64,000 nucleotides of DNA from Atopsyche davidsoni (Eukaryota; Arthropoda; Insecta; Trichoptera; Hydrobiosidae): contig JAILWY010000025.1 of assembly GCA_022113835.1 (NCBI GenBank), forward strand, positions 6,836,501-6,900,500. The letters are read 5' to 3'. This document shows, piece after piece, positions 10,677-20,962 of this stretch. The first letter of the stretch is position 1. The number at the start of each line of letters is the position of its first letter. Both the position numbers and the translations under genes were made by a program. The notes under the pieces were generated by a model. That model made no database searches. It saw nothing but the letters and a program-made list of their open reading frames with translations, and was not told where the DNA came from.

Positions 10677-10830
10677 ATGCCCTGCATCATCACGGGAGCC
10701 GGATGCCGTCACACGAGTTGTGCAATACGCGGCCGCATGAAATGACTCCAGTGAATCCGACAAGTGCAAGTGCATCTCCGCGGCGGTGACAACCTCCAGT
10801 GCAGAAGCGGTGGCGGCATTTTCGACAGAT
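10677..10830 (+). pseudogene. Possible decayed metallothionein-like ORF
   Basis: The intact frame (23 codons including stop, 10677-10745) begins MPC, with GAGCRHTSC following. After the stop, other frames give SDKCKC and then GGDNLQC-SGGG. MPC starts, GxGCRC-type and KCKC clusters, and GGDNCKC-type stretches are known from insect metallothioneins, so a decayed or frameshifted copy is a possibility. It sits about 60 nt downstream of a predicted start site. Against this, only three cysteines lie in the intact frame and no intact 40-residue product exists. Tentative. Confidence 0.25.
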
Positions 10831-10879
10831 CGTTTATTCGCCGAGCGGGCCCTCTCATGGTGATGAGCCGACCGCGGTC

Positions 10880-12260
10880 TTAACCTTTTACCCATTTGGA
10901 ACCTTTGCTTCTCGACTGATAAGAGACGCGGTATTGAGAGTGTTTTCGTTAAGTTAGATTTTTTATTAGAAATGCCAGTTTATTTATGCATTTTCAGCCT
11001 TTCTTTTTCACTTGATAAGATACACGGTATTGAGAATATTGGCTGATTTAGAAGTGGTGATGTAGCAATCCTTTTGGAGCCTTTGTTTTTCGATTGATAA
11101 GAGACGCGGTATTGAGAGTGTTTTCGTTAAGTTAGATTTTTTATTAGAAATGCTAGTTCATTTACGCATTTGGAGCCTTTCTTTTTCACTTGATAAGATA
11201 CACGGTATTGAGAGTGTTGGCTGATTTAGAAGTAGTGATGTAGCAATCCTTTTGGAGCCTTTGTTTTTCGATTGATAAGAGAGTATTGAGAGTGTTTTGA
11301 GTATTGAGTATTGAGAGTGTTTTCGTTGATAAATTTACAAAGTTAGATTTTTTATTAAAAACGCCAGTTTATTTACCCATTTGGAGCCTTTGTTTTCCGA
11401 TTGATAACAAACACGGTATTGAGAGTGCTGGGTGATTAGAAGTGGTAATGTAGCAAGTCTTTTGAAGCCTTTGGTTTTTGATTAATACAAGACAAAATAT
11501 TGAAAGTGTTAGCTGAATTCAAACATACATTCGTTGATATCTATACAAAGCTAGATTTTTTATTAGAAATGCCAATTCATTTAACCATTTGGAGCCTTTT
11601 TTTTTCGCTTGATAAGAGACACGGTATTGAGAGTAGCTCACTAGAAATGGTGATGTAGCAAGGATTTTTAACGGTTATCCATTTAACCTTTGCTTTTCAA
11701 TTGATACGAGACAAAGTATTGAGAGTGTTAGCTTTTGTTGATATATTTATCAAGTTAATTTTTGTATTAAAAATTCCAATGAAACAAAGATTTTTAACGG
11801 TTATCCATTTATCCATTTGGAGCCTTTGATTTTCGGTTGATACGAGACAAAATTATAAAGTGTTATCTGGCTTAACAAAGGAGTTTTTTCTTTGGCCTTT
11901 TTGTAACGTTTTAAAATGTTAACCTTTTACCCATTTTTAGCCTTTTTTTTTGTTAAGTTAGCGACAAGTTTTTGAAAATGTTAACGGAATTCAGACGTTT
12001 ATTCGTTGATCTATTCACAAAATTAGATTTTTTATTAAAAACGCCGATGTAACAAGGATTTTTAACGGTTATCCATTTACCCATTTAGAACCGTTGTTTA
12101 TCGATTGATAGAAGACAGGGTACTGTCAGGGTGTAGGGATTATATACGTTTATTCATTGATCTATATATAAACTTTAATTTGTAATTAAAGAATCATATA
12201 AAATAGTGATTTTTAACGGTTATATATTTACCCATTTGAAACCTTTGTTAAAAAATAACC
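10880..12260. repeat. Diverged tandem array of ~90/178-bp units
   Basis: A block reading GAGCCTTTGTTTTTCGATTG, then ATAAGAGACGCGGTATTGAG and AGTGTT, recurs at least eight times. Two kinds of half-unit alternate at the left end, giving a higher-order period of 178 bp (GACGCGG at 10925 and 11103). Copies decay steadily to the right and pick up an extra TTTAACGGTTATCCATTTA block. No coding frame. Confidence 0.8.
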
Positions 12261-12353
12261 TTTCGATGGATAAAAATAATAAGTTTTTACGTTTTTGTAT
12301 GTCTCACATATTCCTACCTGAATTCCATTTATTCTGGAGACATACTTAATTAA

Positions 12354-12473
12354 ATAAATGATCATGACAGTGATTCTGATGAAGAAAGGTCTGTAGCAGC
12401 TGCGTTCACAGCAAAAATCACCCGTGAAGAATATGAATTAGGGTTAAAATTGGGTAATAATTTTCTTTCATAG
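12354..12473 (+). CDS. Acidic coding-like fragment
   Basis: Between stops, a frame reads DHDSDSDEERSVAAA and then AKITREEYELGLKLGNNF before TAG. It lacks its own useful start. The acidic DSDSDEE run followed by a charged helix looks like coding sequence; such acidic N-termini occur in DNA transposases and chromatin proteins, but nothing specific is recognised. It is probably a fossil fragment. Confidence 0.2.
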   Translation: MNDHDSDSDEERSVAAAFTAKITREEYELGLKLGNNFLS

Positions 12474-13504
12474 AGCTTTCATATTTCAGCGAGATATAAA
12501 TAAACGCTCAACTCAATATTAGGAGGTCTAAAAAGATTTGACTAAATACCAAACACAACTGTTTCATTAACAAGGTTTCTGAAAGATCTGAAATTGTTTA
12601 TAATTCATCTAACATCGAACTTGAACCACCCCACTTGATAAAGTGACGTCACATCAACCAAAAAAAAAGATCATAAGTTTACGACAGTGATAACAGTTAT
12701 TAAATTGCTGCTTAATTTGTTAAAATTTATATCTCTTGTTTACGTTAAAATAAATGACTGGATTATGCACATTTATTTTTTCGATTTACACGGTTTTACA
12801 TATAAAAATCTACGATTTCGAATTACACGGTTTTCTATAGAAACTATATTTGGTATATTTTGGGATAAGTGTATTTTGAGAATCTATGAAATAGTTAATG
12901 TATTTCACATTTTCAGTGTGCAAAAGCGTTTACAAGATTTGTTTGCTTTTTAATAAAGATTACTTATTACAAAATGTTTGAGAATTCGAGGTATATTTAG
13001 CAAATATACTTTGTCCAGTTTTTTAACGTGACGGACGTGCTAAATGACATATTGTTAGCAAAGTACGTCCGTTTACTTGTTTACCTTTATTCCATCACGA
13101 GGTTATGTTGCTAATACCAAAGAAAAAAAGCATTCCATATACATGATATTTAATAAAATATGTAGGACTTGAGAATTAAATTTTTTGCTGTGCCAAATCA
13201 CAGATAGCCACAACAGGTATTTCATTTGAGACTTGCAATTAGCGTCCTGATATTTTATATGGACCGCTTATTGAACCAAATTAATAAAAATATAGATTAT
13301 ATAAGGACTATATATTTAATTAAAAATACAGAATAAAAATCTTTTCATTTAAATTGTGCTGATACATACAGTAGCAATACATAAGATCATATTAATATCG
13401 GTTTGGTATTCACCTGCTAGATTGGGCAGCGAACACTCAACCGCTTTGTTAACATGCCAACCAAAAGTCCAACGTAAAATTAAATATTATTAGATTTGTT
13501 GGAA
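12474..13504. other. No gene; CRE-type palindrome
   Basis: AT-rich. The only motif noted is TGACGTCA at 12644-12651, an exact CREB/ATF-type palindrome with no gene beside it. Confidence 0.5.
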
Positions 13505-13522
13505 GGTTAGGTTAGGTTAGGT
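13505..13522 (+). repeat. Short interstitial TTAGG run
   Basis: GGTTAGGTTAGGTTAGGT, just over three units of the insect telomere repeat. Similar runs occur at 18590-18612 and, as CCTAA, at 51893-51910. Too short to be a telomere. Confidence 0.8.
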
Positions 13523-15828
13523 GGAACCAAATGGATAAAAGACACATTACAACAATGCACAGTCAAGTTCTGCACCATTACCATGTTTCTTGACTAATAA
13601 ACGATCTGTTGAAAATCTCTTTCATGACAATGTAAGTATTATTCACCTTTAACAATTCACCCACTGCATAGTGATTTAATGTATAAAATATTATTTAAAA
13701 ACAATTTTTTTGTGATTTTCTGATGCCAACATTAGTTTACGAAACTAGTCGTAAAAAATATATAGTTTCGTGTCATTTTAAGGATATTTAAACTGGTCAA
13801 ATATCAGAGACCTCCCATCAGATTTGGTTAGGTTAAGTTAGAGCAGACAACTGAAAGTATTTTCAGCATCACGTAAAACGATCGTCCGAAACAAGTTCCT
13901 GGACTCTAATCGTTTCAAAGCACCGATCTGTGGGTTTCAAAGTGGAATTCAACTGATTCATATAAATCAGTATTAATCATGTATTAATCGCACGCCACTG
14001 CCTTGCACAGGTACAAAACCCAAGTAGATACAATCGAAAGATGAAGGTCAAAGACTCGAACCTCGAATGTGTCATGTACCAATTATAACTTTGGGATCCT
14101 AGTGGATGTGCTCATGGTTTATTTCAGGCTCAAAAGCGTTGGTTGAAAATCCTGTTTAATAGACCACAAGTAGCAGTGAGAAAAATGAATTTATTTTGTT
14201 ATAATTTTTTTTTTTTTACTGTATTAAATATTTATAAATATCAGGTGGAGATTTCCGCAGCTGAATATAAGCATAAGATGCACAATTGTGGAAGATTAGT
14301 TGTTGCGACTGCAAAGTGTATTATACGAGTATCTCTCGCAGTGCTTTGTTTGAAAAGCTTATCTTATTTGTGTTCATTGTACTATCAACAAAATATAATT
14401 TCGTTGCATAATTAATAATTAATTTTATTGAGTTAATTCGATAAAAAAAAACATTAATATTTATGCGTATTTACAATACAAAAGACATCAAATACAAAAA
14501 AAAAAAATTATGTAAAATATCCTAATTTAATATGCAGGTACAAAGAATTATTTATGTAACAGGAAAAATATATTAAAAATGACTTGTTGGATAGAAATAT
14601 AAAAAAAAAAAAAAAACAATTTTGATATTACTATTTTACATTTCTGCAGTAATTGAGAACATTTTTTTTTTAAACTAACTAAGCGAAAAATTTAATCATT
14701 ATATGCAAGTATGGAAGACTTGCGAGCTTTCTTTGGTTAATTATAATAAAAATAGCAGGATCTGTGTAATTGTCGGTAAAAATGGCAAAAGAAGCGATTT
14801 GTTGCTGCGTGAGAGGCCCATCTTCAGGGGGGGGAGACAAAGTCAACTCAAATTGTTTCTCGACATACTCGTTAGCGTACCATTATTATTTGTCGGTGAA
14901 TAATTTCTCATGCATCGATTCCTGAAAAAAAAGGTGCTAATCATTGATCAATCATAATGGTTCACACATATATTTATACCTGGTCATTGATTGCATAAAA
15001 ACTATACTGGTACTTGGTCTTGATTTAGATATGATATATATATACTTAATAAAAAAATTTAACCTGTGTTACTTGTTACTACTTAAATCATCTATAAGTA
15101 TTATTGATTACCTGCACAGTAGTAACATGCGATTCTCTTTGACTTAAACTTTCGTCGACTGAAAGTTTCGCTTTGGCTCCTTGAAAGTTCCTGCAACCTT
15201 GTTTGTAATAATACGGTTGGTATTTTTACTTCCGGATTCTTTAAAAACTTGTAATAATTAGATTGATCAAGTTACATCTGGTTTTATCGAGCGGGATCAT
15301 TACTGGCCACGACCTCGATGAAACACTTTTGAAACGATGTTTTTAACACCAAAATAAATGGCGACCTGGCTTTTGGATGACCTTGGGTATTATGATACGT
15401 TGTGTTTTTTTTACTTCCGACGTTTCGGTCCCGGTACCGGAGACGCGTCTAAAAATCACAAGATCGTCTAATAACACATTCGACCTTTTGGTTTTTTTGG
15501 ATCAAATATATAAACCACGTTATATTAAAAATAATAATTAAAATATATTTATGATGATTTTCCTAGGGTTTTTTTTTAACTATAAATACGTGGCATAAAA
15601 GTTTATTTATCCGAATGCCAAATAGTATCAACAAAAAGATTGCTAAAATTTACAATAAAATATCATCGGATATTACAATTTTTTAAATTAATTTAGTTTT
15701 TATTGATAATTTATTAATGAAATATTAAGAAGATCAAACAATTTGATTGCACTCTGAAATAATAAAACAGCTGTTTATATGAGCTATCGATGATTTTATA
15801 AAACATATTATTACTCTTACATTATGTA
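13523..15828. other. No gene seen
   Basis: AT-rich with poly-T and poly-A tracts. A patch near 15410-15465 (CTTCCGACGTTTCGGTCCCG, then GTACCGGAGACGCG) looks like part of a dispersed repeat but has no second copy here. Confidence 0.5.
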
Positions 15829-16150
15829 TCTCCTTTGGGTGCCTCTCATCAGAGGAGGTTGGCGACCATTTCACTGAACATATACTCATGCTGAGCCAGT
15901 GTTCATGGTTTTCTAAGGGGAAAATAGTGTAAAGGGTCCTCAAGTCCTTCTACACAGCAGATTTATATTAGAAGGAAAATTCTGCGTATTGCTGCTGCCC
16001 AATAGCATTATTATATAATCCTTTCCTTACAAAGCTCTAGCGTTTAGATCTAATACTGCTACCATCTCGACAAGGTACATCCTGAACACATCCCTCCACA
16101 ATCATTCCAACTCCATTACCGATCTTTTACACACGTTCAAGGCACATAAA
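15829..16150 (-). repeat. R1 repeat copy
   Basis: Well preserved, from GTGCCTCTCATCAGAGGAGG through CTGCTGCCCAATAGCATTAT and CTCTAGCGTTTAGATCTAAT to ACCGATCTTTTACACACG. Useful with 753-1098 for building a consensus. Confidence 0.8.
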
Positions 16151-16463
16151 ATTTAAATATAACAAAAACTTGATCGATTATTATTACTGTGGAAACATCG
16201 AATGTGTTGTTAGTTTTTACAGGTTCACACCGGCGAGATCAGAATTAATTGTTGCTATGTCGGATTAAAAAAATAACACAATCATTATATTCGTTACTTG
16301 TTTTTAATACGCGGCCTTGGCTGTTAGTTGATTGTAAATAATAGTTTTTGTATATATATTCAGCGGCACGTGCAGAAGTTTAACACTTACAACATCGAAG
16401 AAAAAATACCTTTCCATAACAGCTTACTGTAAAACACTGTAAACGCAATAACCATGTATTCTT

Positions 16464-16770
16464 CTTCTTCGGGTGCCTCTCTTCTTCTAGGTTGGCGACC
16501 AACTCACTGAGCATATATTTATACTGAGCAAGTGTTCATAGTTTTTTTTTATGGAGAATAGCGTAGTCCCCGAGTCCTTCTACACCGCAGTTTTATATTC
16601 GAAGGAAAAGTCAGTACCCAATATCATTATTATATAGTGCTTTCCTCACAAAGCCTTGGCGTTTAGATCTGATACTCCTTCTGCAGCAGGCTGCAAAAAC
16701 AATACCAGGAACCCCCATCACTACAGGGTACTTCCAAAGCACATCCCTCCACAATTATTCCAACCATGTA
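16464..16770 (-). repeat. R1 repeat copy
   Basis: Starts TCTTCTTCGGGTGCCTCTCT and keeps GTTTAGATCTGATACTCCTT, CTGCAGCAGGCTGC and GGTACTTCCAAAGCACATCC. The far end is truncated after the CCACAATTATTCCAA block. Confidence 0.8.
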
Positions 16771-17969
16771 TTAATTTGTCATCCACGAATATATTACAAA
16801 AAAAATATTTGGCCTCAGACAAACAAACGTTCTGCACACAATAATATGGAGGGTCGTATTCTCCTAGCCTTTAGCTGATCATATTTGTTTGGTTAGTATT
16901 TTTTTTTAAATTATCTATATATTAAATTTTAATATATTTTATATAATAAAAAATACTTCAGTGCGAAATGTTTGAAGTAATGGTGTATCGGTATTATTTT
17001 TTTTGTTGATAAAACACCAGTTTTAAACTTATTAAAAAAATGATTATGTAAATATATTTTTTAAAAAAAAACAACTCGGCGTACTAAATGAAATCAGCAT
17101 TCTTCTATTATTGTGTATAAAACATATTTTTTCTGTGATAACGATAACATTTTAAAAATTCACAATATTATTTTAGCAAACAAAGACACATTGTTACACC
17201 TCGACTTGTGTTTTATTTTACAAAGTAAACGGCTTAAAAAAATATTATAAATTTACAAATGTAGCACAATATTTTATTTATAAAAAATACATAATTTTTT
17301 TATAAACAATACTACAAATTTAATTGTGAAAATCTAGATAAAAATTATAATATATATAAAAAATATATATATTTTGATACAAATGTGCTTCTAGTGTGTG
17401 ACATGGCCACTAAGCTTGCATTATTTAGTGAAAGCTCAAGGAAAGTCTTATTGACTCAAAAGTTCAATAAAGCTCGGTGCACTGCTGTTTGTTGTAAAGC
17501 CCCACTCTTTATGGGACTTTTGACTCCTTTAATTAAAATAATAAACAAAGTACATCTGTGTCATTTAATCTAATGGCAGGAGAGAAGATTATAATTCGCA
17601 GAATTAACCGTAGTCTGCGTTTACTTACTTACAGTAATGTTTTTTAATAATTGAGTTAGAGCATCTAAGACAAGACCCAAATTAAATTAAAACCTGCTTG
17701 TGTATAGGTTCTTGTGAATTTAATCAAATATTATCTTAGTAATACAAGTAATATATTATATAATTTTTATTTTTAATATCAGAAATTAATTATTATATTT
17801 TTTTTATATCCATTGAAACCATAATTTAATTTAATACATAGTATTGGTACAGATGTTAGTACTGAACTAAACATCTGTTCAAGACAAATACCAAGTAATG
17901 ATTATGGGTTGGCATTATACGATATTTATGCACCCAATATTTAATTAAAATTTAGGTTGACTGAAACAA
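16771..17969. other. No gene seen
   Basis: Extremely AT-rich with TATATA stretches near 17350. One short open frame at 17385-17573 lacks homology or splice context. Confidence 0.6.
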
Positions 17970-18260
17970 GGATTTGTCTTCTTCTTCGAGTGTCTCTCCT
18001 CAGAGGAAATGGCGATCATTTCACTGAACACATATATCGACCGCTGGCGCAAATTACGCATCCACGTAAGTTTCCTCCTTCCGATGCCCCTTATTTCTTC
18101 GATTTTTCTCTTAGAGCATCAGCTGCAGTTTGTTTAAAAAAATATGGCTAAATAGGAGACTTCACACTTGAGGAGTTGTCTTGCTTTGCGCATTATGTGC
18201 AAGCCTCTCCCATGGTGTTCTCATGGATTCTCCTCGCCTCGATTTTTTGCCTTTTTCTTT
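17970..18260 (-). mobile_element. LINE/R1 3'-end remnant
   Basis: Begins with the shared R1/LINE 3' end (GTGTCTCTCCTCAGAGGAAA, CATTTCACTGAACACATA) and continues into sequence parallel to the LINE remnant at 7270-7460, including TTTCTTCGATTTTTCTCTTA and CCATGGTGTTCTCATGGAT. Frames are broken. Confidence 0.55.
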
Positions 18261-18589
18261 GTACATAGTCGTAATTTATAATCTGCGTCGACTGCGAGTC
18301 TCGCGATCATTAAATACATACATAGTTAATACAATGCATCAGAATACCCAAAAATACACTTCACACAAATTCACAAGAGAATCATGTTTCTTTGTTTAAT
18401 AACTTTTATTTAAAACTAATTTTACACAGAGCTCCTAAAATTTGATATAATTTTAAATACATTATATTATTATTATTATTAATTATATTGTCGTATTATT
18501 TTGCAAACACCGATTCGAAGGAGCACTGCTGTACTGCAGTCCCTTACGAAATCGGGAAAACTCATCGATGCGTCTGTCTGGTTAGATAA

Positions 18590-18650
18590 GGTTAGGTTAG
18601 GTTAGGTTAGGTGGTCCCGTGAAGGTGTGTTGGTTTCATCAGGGACCACC
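18590..18650. repeat. TTAGG run next to a short hairpin
   Basis: About four TTAGG units (18590-18612) run directly into GGTGGTCCC (18610-18618), which is perfectly inverted as GGGACCACC at 18642-18650 with a 23-base loop. Confidence 0.6.
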
Positions 18651-19012
18651 ATATCACAATCGGTCCCTGTGCTTTCATTCTACTTTTATGGCTTCATTCC
18701 CTTTAAAAACACGGCAATAACACTGTCTGGAACGCAGCGGCGTTCGGGCGGGGACAGGGGCGGCACTACCTTGTCACCAGATTATATATATTATTATAAT
18801 AATCACATTAATCTGTAAGATTAAAAGGTCGACAGTAAATTTGCCAGATAGGCAAGCAATTAGAGGCAGTTGCGCTGTATATCCAAGTGGTCGTCAAGCA
18901 AACTAGCAAGCAAGTATAATTCATGGAAAAATACTTATTGGGTAAAAAAGTTAACCCGGATGCGGAATTTGCGACAGAGGCTGTACTATTATAATAAGAC
19001 TATCCCAGCACA
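18651..19012. other. No gene seen
   Basis: Mixed composition, GC-rich near 18735-18770. No ORF or repeat recognised. Confidence 0.5.
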
Positions 19013-19045
19013 GAGATGTGTCCAGTGAGATGGTCACCGATGATA
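19013..19045 (+). repeat. R1/LINE 3'-end scrap
   Basis: GATGTGTCCAGTGAGATGGTCACC matches the terminal part of R1. Confidence 0.4.
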
Positions 19046-19089
19046 TATTTAAAAAAAATAGATTATTATCTTCAGTATTATTTTCAATA

Positions 19090-19300
19090 TTTCTTAGGGT
19101 TTTGCTTACAATACGGCATGTGACTGTCCCCAGATTCTGCGCGCAGGTTGTGGGGGTTACAAGGTGTGGCTTAGGCGGTGGCGTATGACTATTACTCTCT
19201 TTTCGTTATTGAGTTTGTGTATGGAAAAACATGTGTAAAAAATCATTTTTTGCATGGGTTGAAAATATCAGATTAACAAAATGTATTATTTATAATGGTT
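19090..19300 (+). repeat. R2 repeat copy
   Basis: Contains TTTTGCTTACAATACGGCAT, GTGACTGTCCCCAGATTCTG, TTACAAGGTGTGGCTTAGGC and GAGTTTGTGTATGGAAAAAC, ending AAAATATCAGATTAAC. The longest continuous copy in the window. Confidence 0.7.
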
Positions 19301-19303
19301 ATA

Positions 19304-19940
19304 CGAGGGCGGCCCGATAAGTACTTAGCCTCACCGCCCGATGGTGCTAGTATCGCAAGAGAGATTTATTTTGTTTTGCCCGCGTGTGGAAGCGGACGTG
19401 TACGCGTATTTTAGAAAAATGGAAAAAGAGCAATATCGGACGGTGATTCGATCCTTGTTTTTGGAAGGAAATCGCGCAGCGAAATCAAAGAGCGCTTGGA
19501 TGCTGTGTACGGTGACTCTTCTCCTTCGATGGCGACCGTCAAAAATTTGTTTAACGAGTTTCAGCGTGGTCGCACGTCGGTTTTTGATGAGCCACCCCCA
19601 GGTGCCCCGAAAATAGCTACCACGGAGGATAACATGAAAAAATCCACGATCTCGTATTGGCAGACCGTCGATTGAAGGTGCGCGAGATAGCTGAAACAGT
19701 GGGCATCTCAAAAGACCGCGTGGGTCATATCCTGCATGAAATTTTGGGCATGAGAAAACTGTCGGCGCGAAGGGTGCCGCGTTTGCTCACTCCGGACAAC
19801 AAGCGCAACCGTGAGACCACTTCGGAGCAGTGTTTGACGCTGTTTAAGCGCAATCCGAAGGAGTTTCGTGACCGTCATGGATTCACTGGTACGCACCAGA
19901 GACCAAGGAACAGTCGAAACAGTGGACTTCGTCCATATGG
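19304..19940 (+). mobile_element. Truncated mariner transposon, transposase 5' part
   Basis: A TA dinucleotide is followed by CGAGGGCGGCCCGATAAGTA, a typical mariner 5' terminal repeat. The ATG at 19419 opens a transposase-like frame (MEKEQYRTVIRSLFLEG). After frameshifts come the helix-turn-helix parts LADRRLKVREIAETVGISKD, RVGHILHEILGMRKLSAR and PRLLTPDNKRNRETTSEQCL. At least two frame breaks (near 19470 and 19650) kill it. The sequence stops at about 19940, so the catalytic DD(34)D region and the 3' terminal repeat are gone. A defective fossil; the family is clear. Confidence 0.9.
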
Positions 19941-20046
19941 TATGTGACTGTCCCCTGATCCTGCGCGCAGGTGTGGATTGAGTTTGTGTATGAAAAAATG
20001 TGTAAAAAAAAAAAAACTATTTTAAAGAAAGATATCAGATTAATCC
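19941..20046 (+). repeat. R2 repeat copy, partial
   Basis: Resumes with TATGTGACTGTCCCCTGATC and GAGTTTGTGTATGAAAAAAT, ending AAGATATCAGATTAATCC. The central ACAAGGTGTGGCTTAGG block is deleted relative to 19090-19300. Confidence 0.65.
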
Positions 20047-20054
20047 CCGTAGAC

Positions 20055-20571
20055 CAGTGGTCCCCGACCCTATGCCCGCGGGCACCATGGCGCTCGCCGA
20101 CCATTTTACGTGTGCCCGCCGCTGTGCGACCACGATAAAAAATTATTTAATTTTACAATAAAATGTTATGATAAAATTTGTATTTAGTAATTAAACAGAG
20201 AAATATAAGCGAAAATAATGATATCGTAATAATTTTCAAAATAAAAATTCTTTCCAGAAAATCATAAAGGTATAAATAAGCCCGTTGAAAAAGCACGGGG
20301 GCTGATCCCTTTGGTGGGTCCATTTTAGAGATTTTTCGATAATTTTAGAAAATATTTTGCGAAAAATCTACTGCACAAATTCTAAAAATTAGATACATTC
20401 CTTTTTCAACGGATATATATTTTTTATTTCTTATAAATTTATTTTTAATGTGATAAATATGTGTTTTCCCATGTGTTGTGTTTTTATAATATATGTATAA
20501 ATAAATGGTGCCCGCCGCCCGACTGGCATTCTCGAATGTGCTCATGGGTGCAAAAAGGTTGGGGCTCCCTG
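20055..20571. mobile_element. Non-autonomous hAT element with 8-bp target duplication
   Basis: The 517-bp element begins CAGTGGTCCCCGACC and ends GGTTGGGGCTCCCTG, imperfect inverted ends of the hAT type. CCGTAGAC flanks it exactly on both sides (20047-20054 and 20572-20579), the 8-bp duplication expected for hAT. Subterminal GGGCACC/GGTGCCC blocks are also inverted. The interior is AT-rich with no transposase. Confidence 0.85.
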
Positions 20572-20579
20572 CCGTAGAC

Positions 20580-20962
20580 TTTGCCGCCGCTGCCCTCGCG
20601 CACGGAGTCAACTGCGAAATTGCACAAATACATAGAAGTGTGGTGGCAAGTGCGGCGGGCGCAGGGGCATACCTCGGCTACTCGGCTCGCGCGGGGGCAT
20701 ACCTCCGCGGCCGGCTCGCGCGGGGGCATACCTCCGCGGCCGGCTCGCGCACGGGCATACCCTCGCGGCCGCCCCGCGACCAGTCGCCGCCGCTCGCACG
20801 ACAGCCGCAGAGAGCTCCGGGAAAATACCCGACGGTGTTTTTCACGCTCGCTCGATATTTCCCCACGCGAGCCGATCTCCGCCGTCACAGCAAACATGAG
20901 CAGGTGATCGCGGACCCGCCGAGCACGACCGCATCCCGACTCCGCCGTCGACATCGACCGAG
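20580..20962 (+). promoter_or_regulatory. GC-rich island; probable RhoBTB promoter and noncoding first exon
   Basis: From 20580 base composition switches abruptly to GC- and CpG-rich, continuing to about 21330. ACCGAG|GTACGTG at 20957-20969 is a strong donor. The next good plus-strand acceptor with a gene behind it is TGTTTCAG at 25796, just ahead of the RhoBTB start. I infer a 5' noncoding exon ending at 20962. No TATA box is seen, as expected for a housekeeping-type CpG promoter. Long open frames on both strands here reflect composition. Confidence 0.45.
20655..20773. repeat. Four-copy 29-bp GC-rich tandem repeat
   Basis: GGGGCATACCTC recurs at 20664, 20694 and 20723, with a degraded copy at 20752; the unit also carries CGCGGCCGGCTCGCGC. 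It lies inside the presumed RhoBTB first exon or promoter. Confidence 0.85.

Noticed and set aside
10880..12260. CRISPR array
   Set aside because: Units are long, diverged and directly adjacent without unique spacers, and the genome is eukaryotic.
12644..12651. TGACGTCA as a functional CREB site
   Set aside because: A perfect motif, but no gene lies nearby; an 8-bp match is expected by chance at about this frequency in a long window.
13505..13522. Telomere or subtelomere
   Set aside because: Only about three TTAGG units, and ordinary housekeeping genes lie in the same window.
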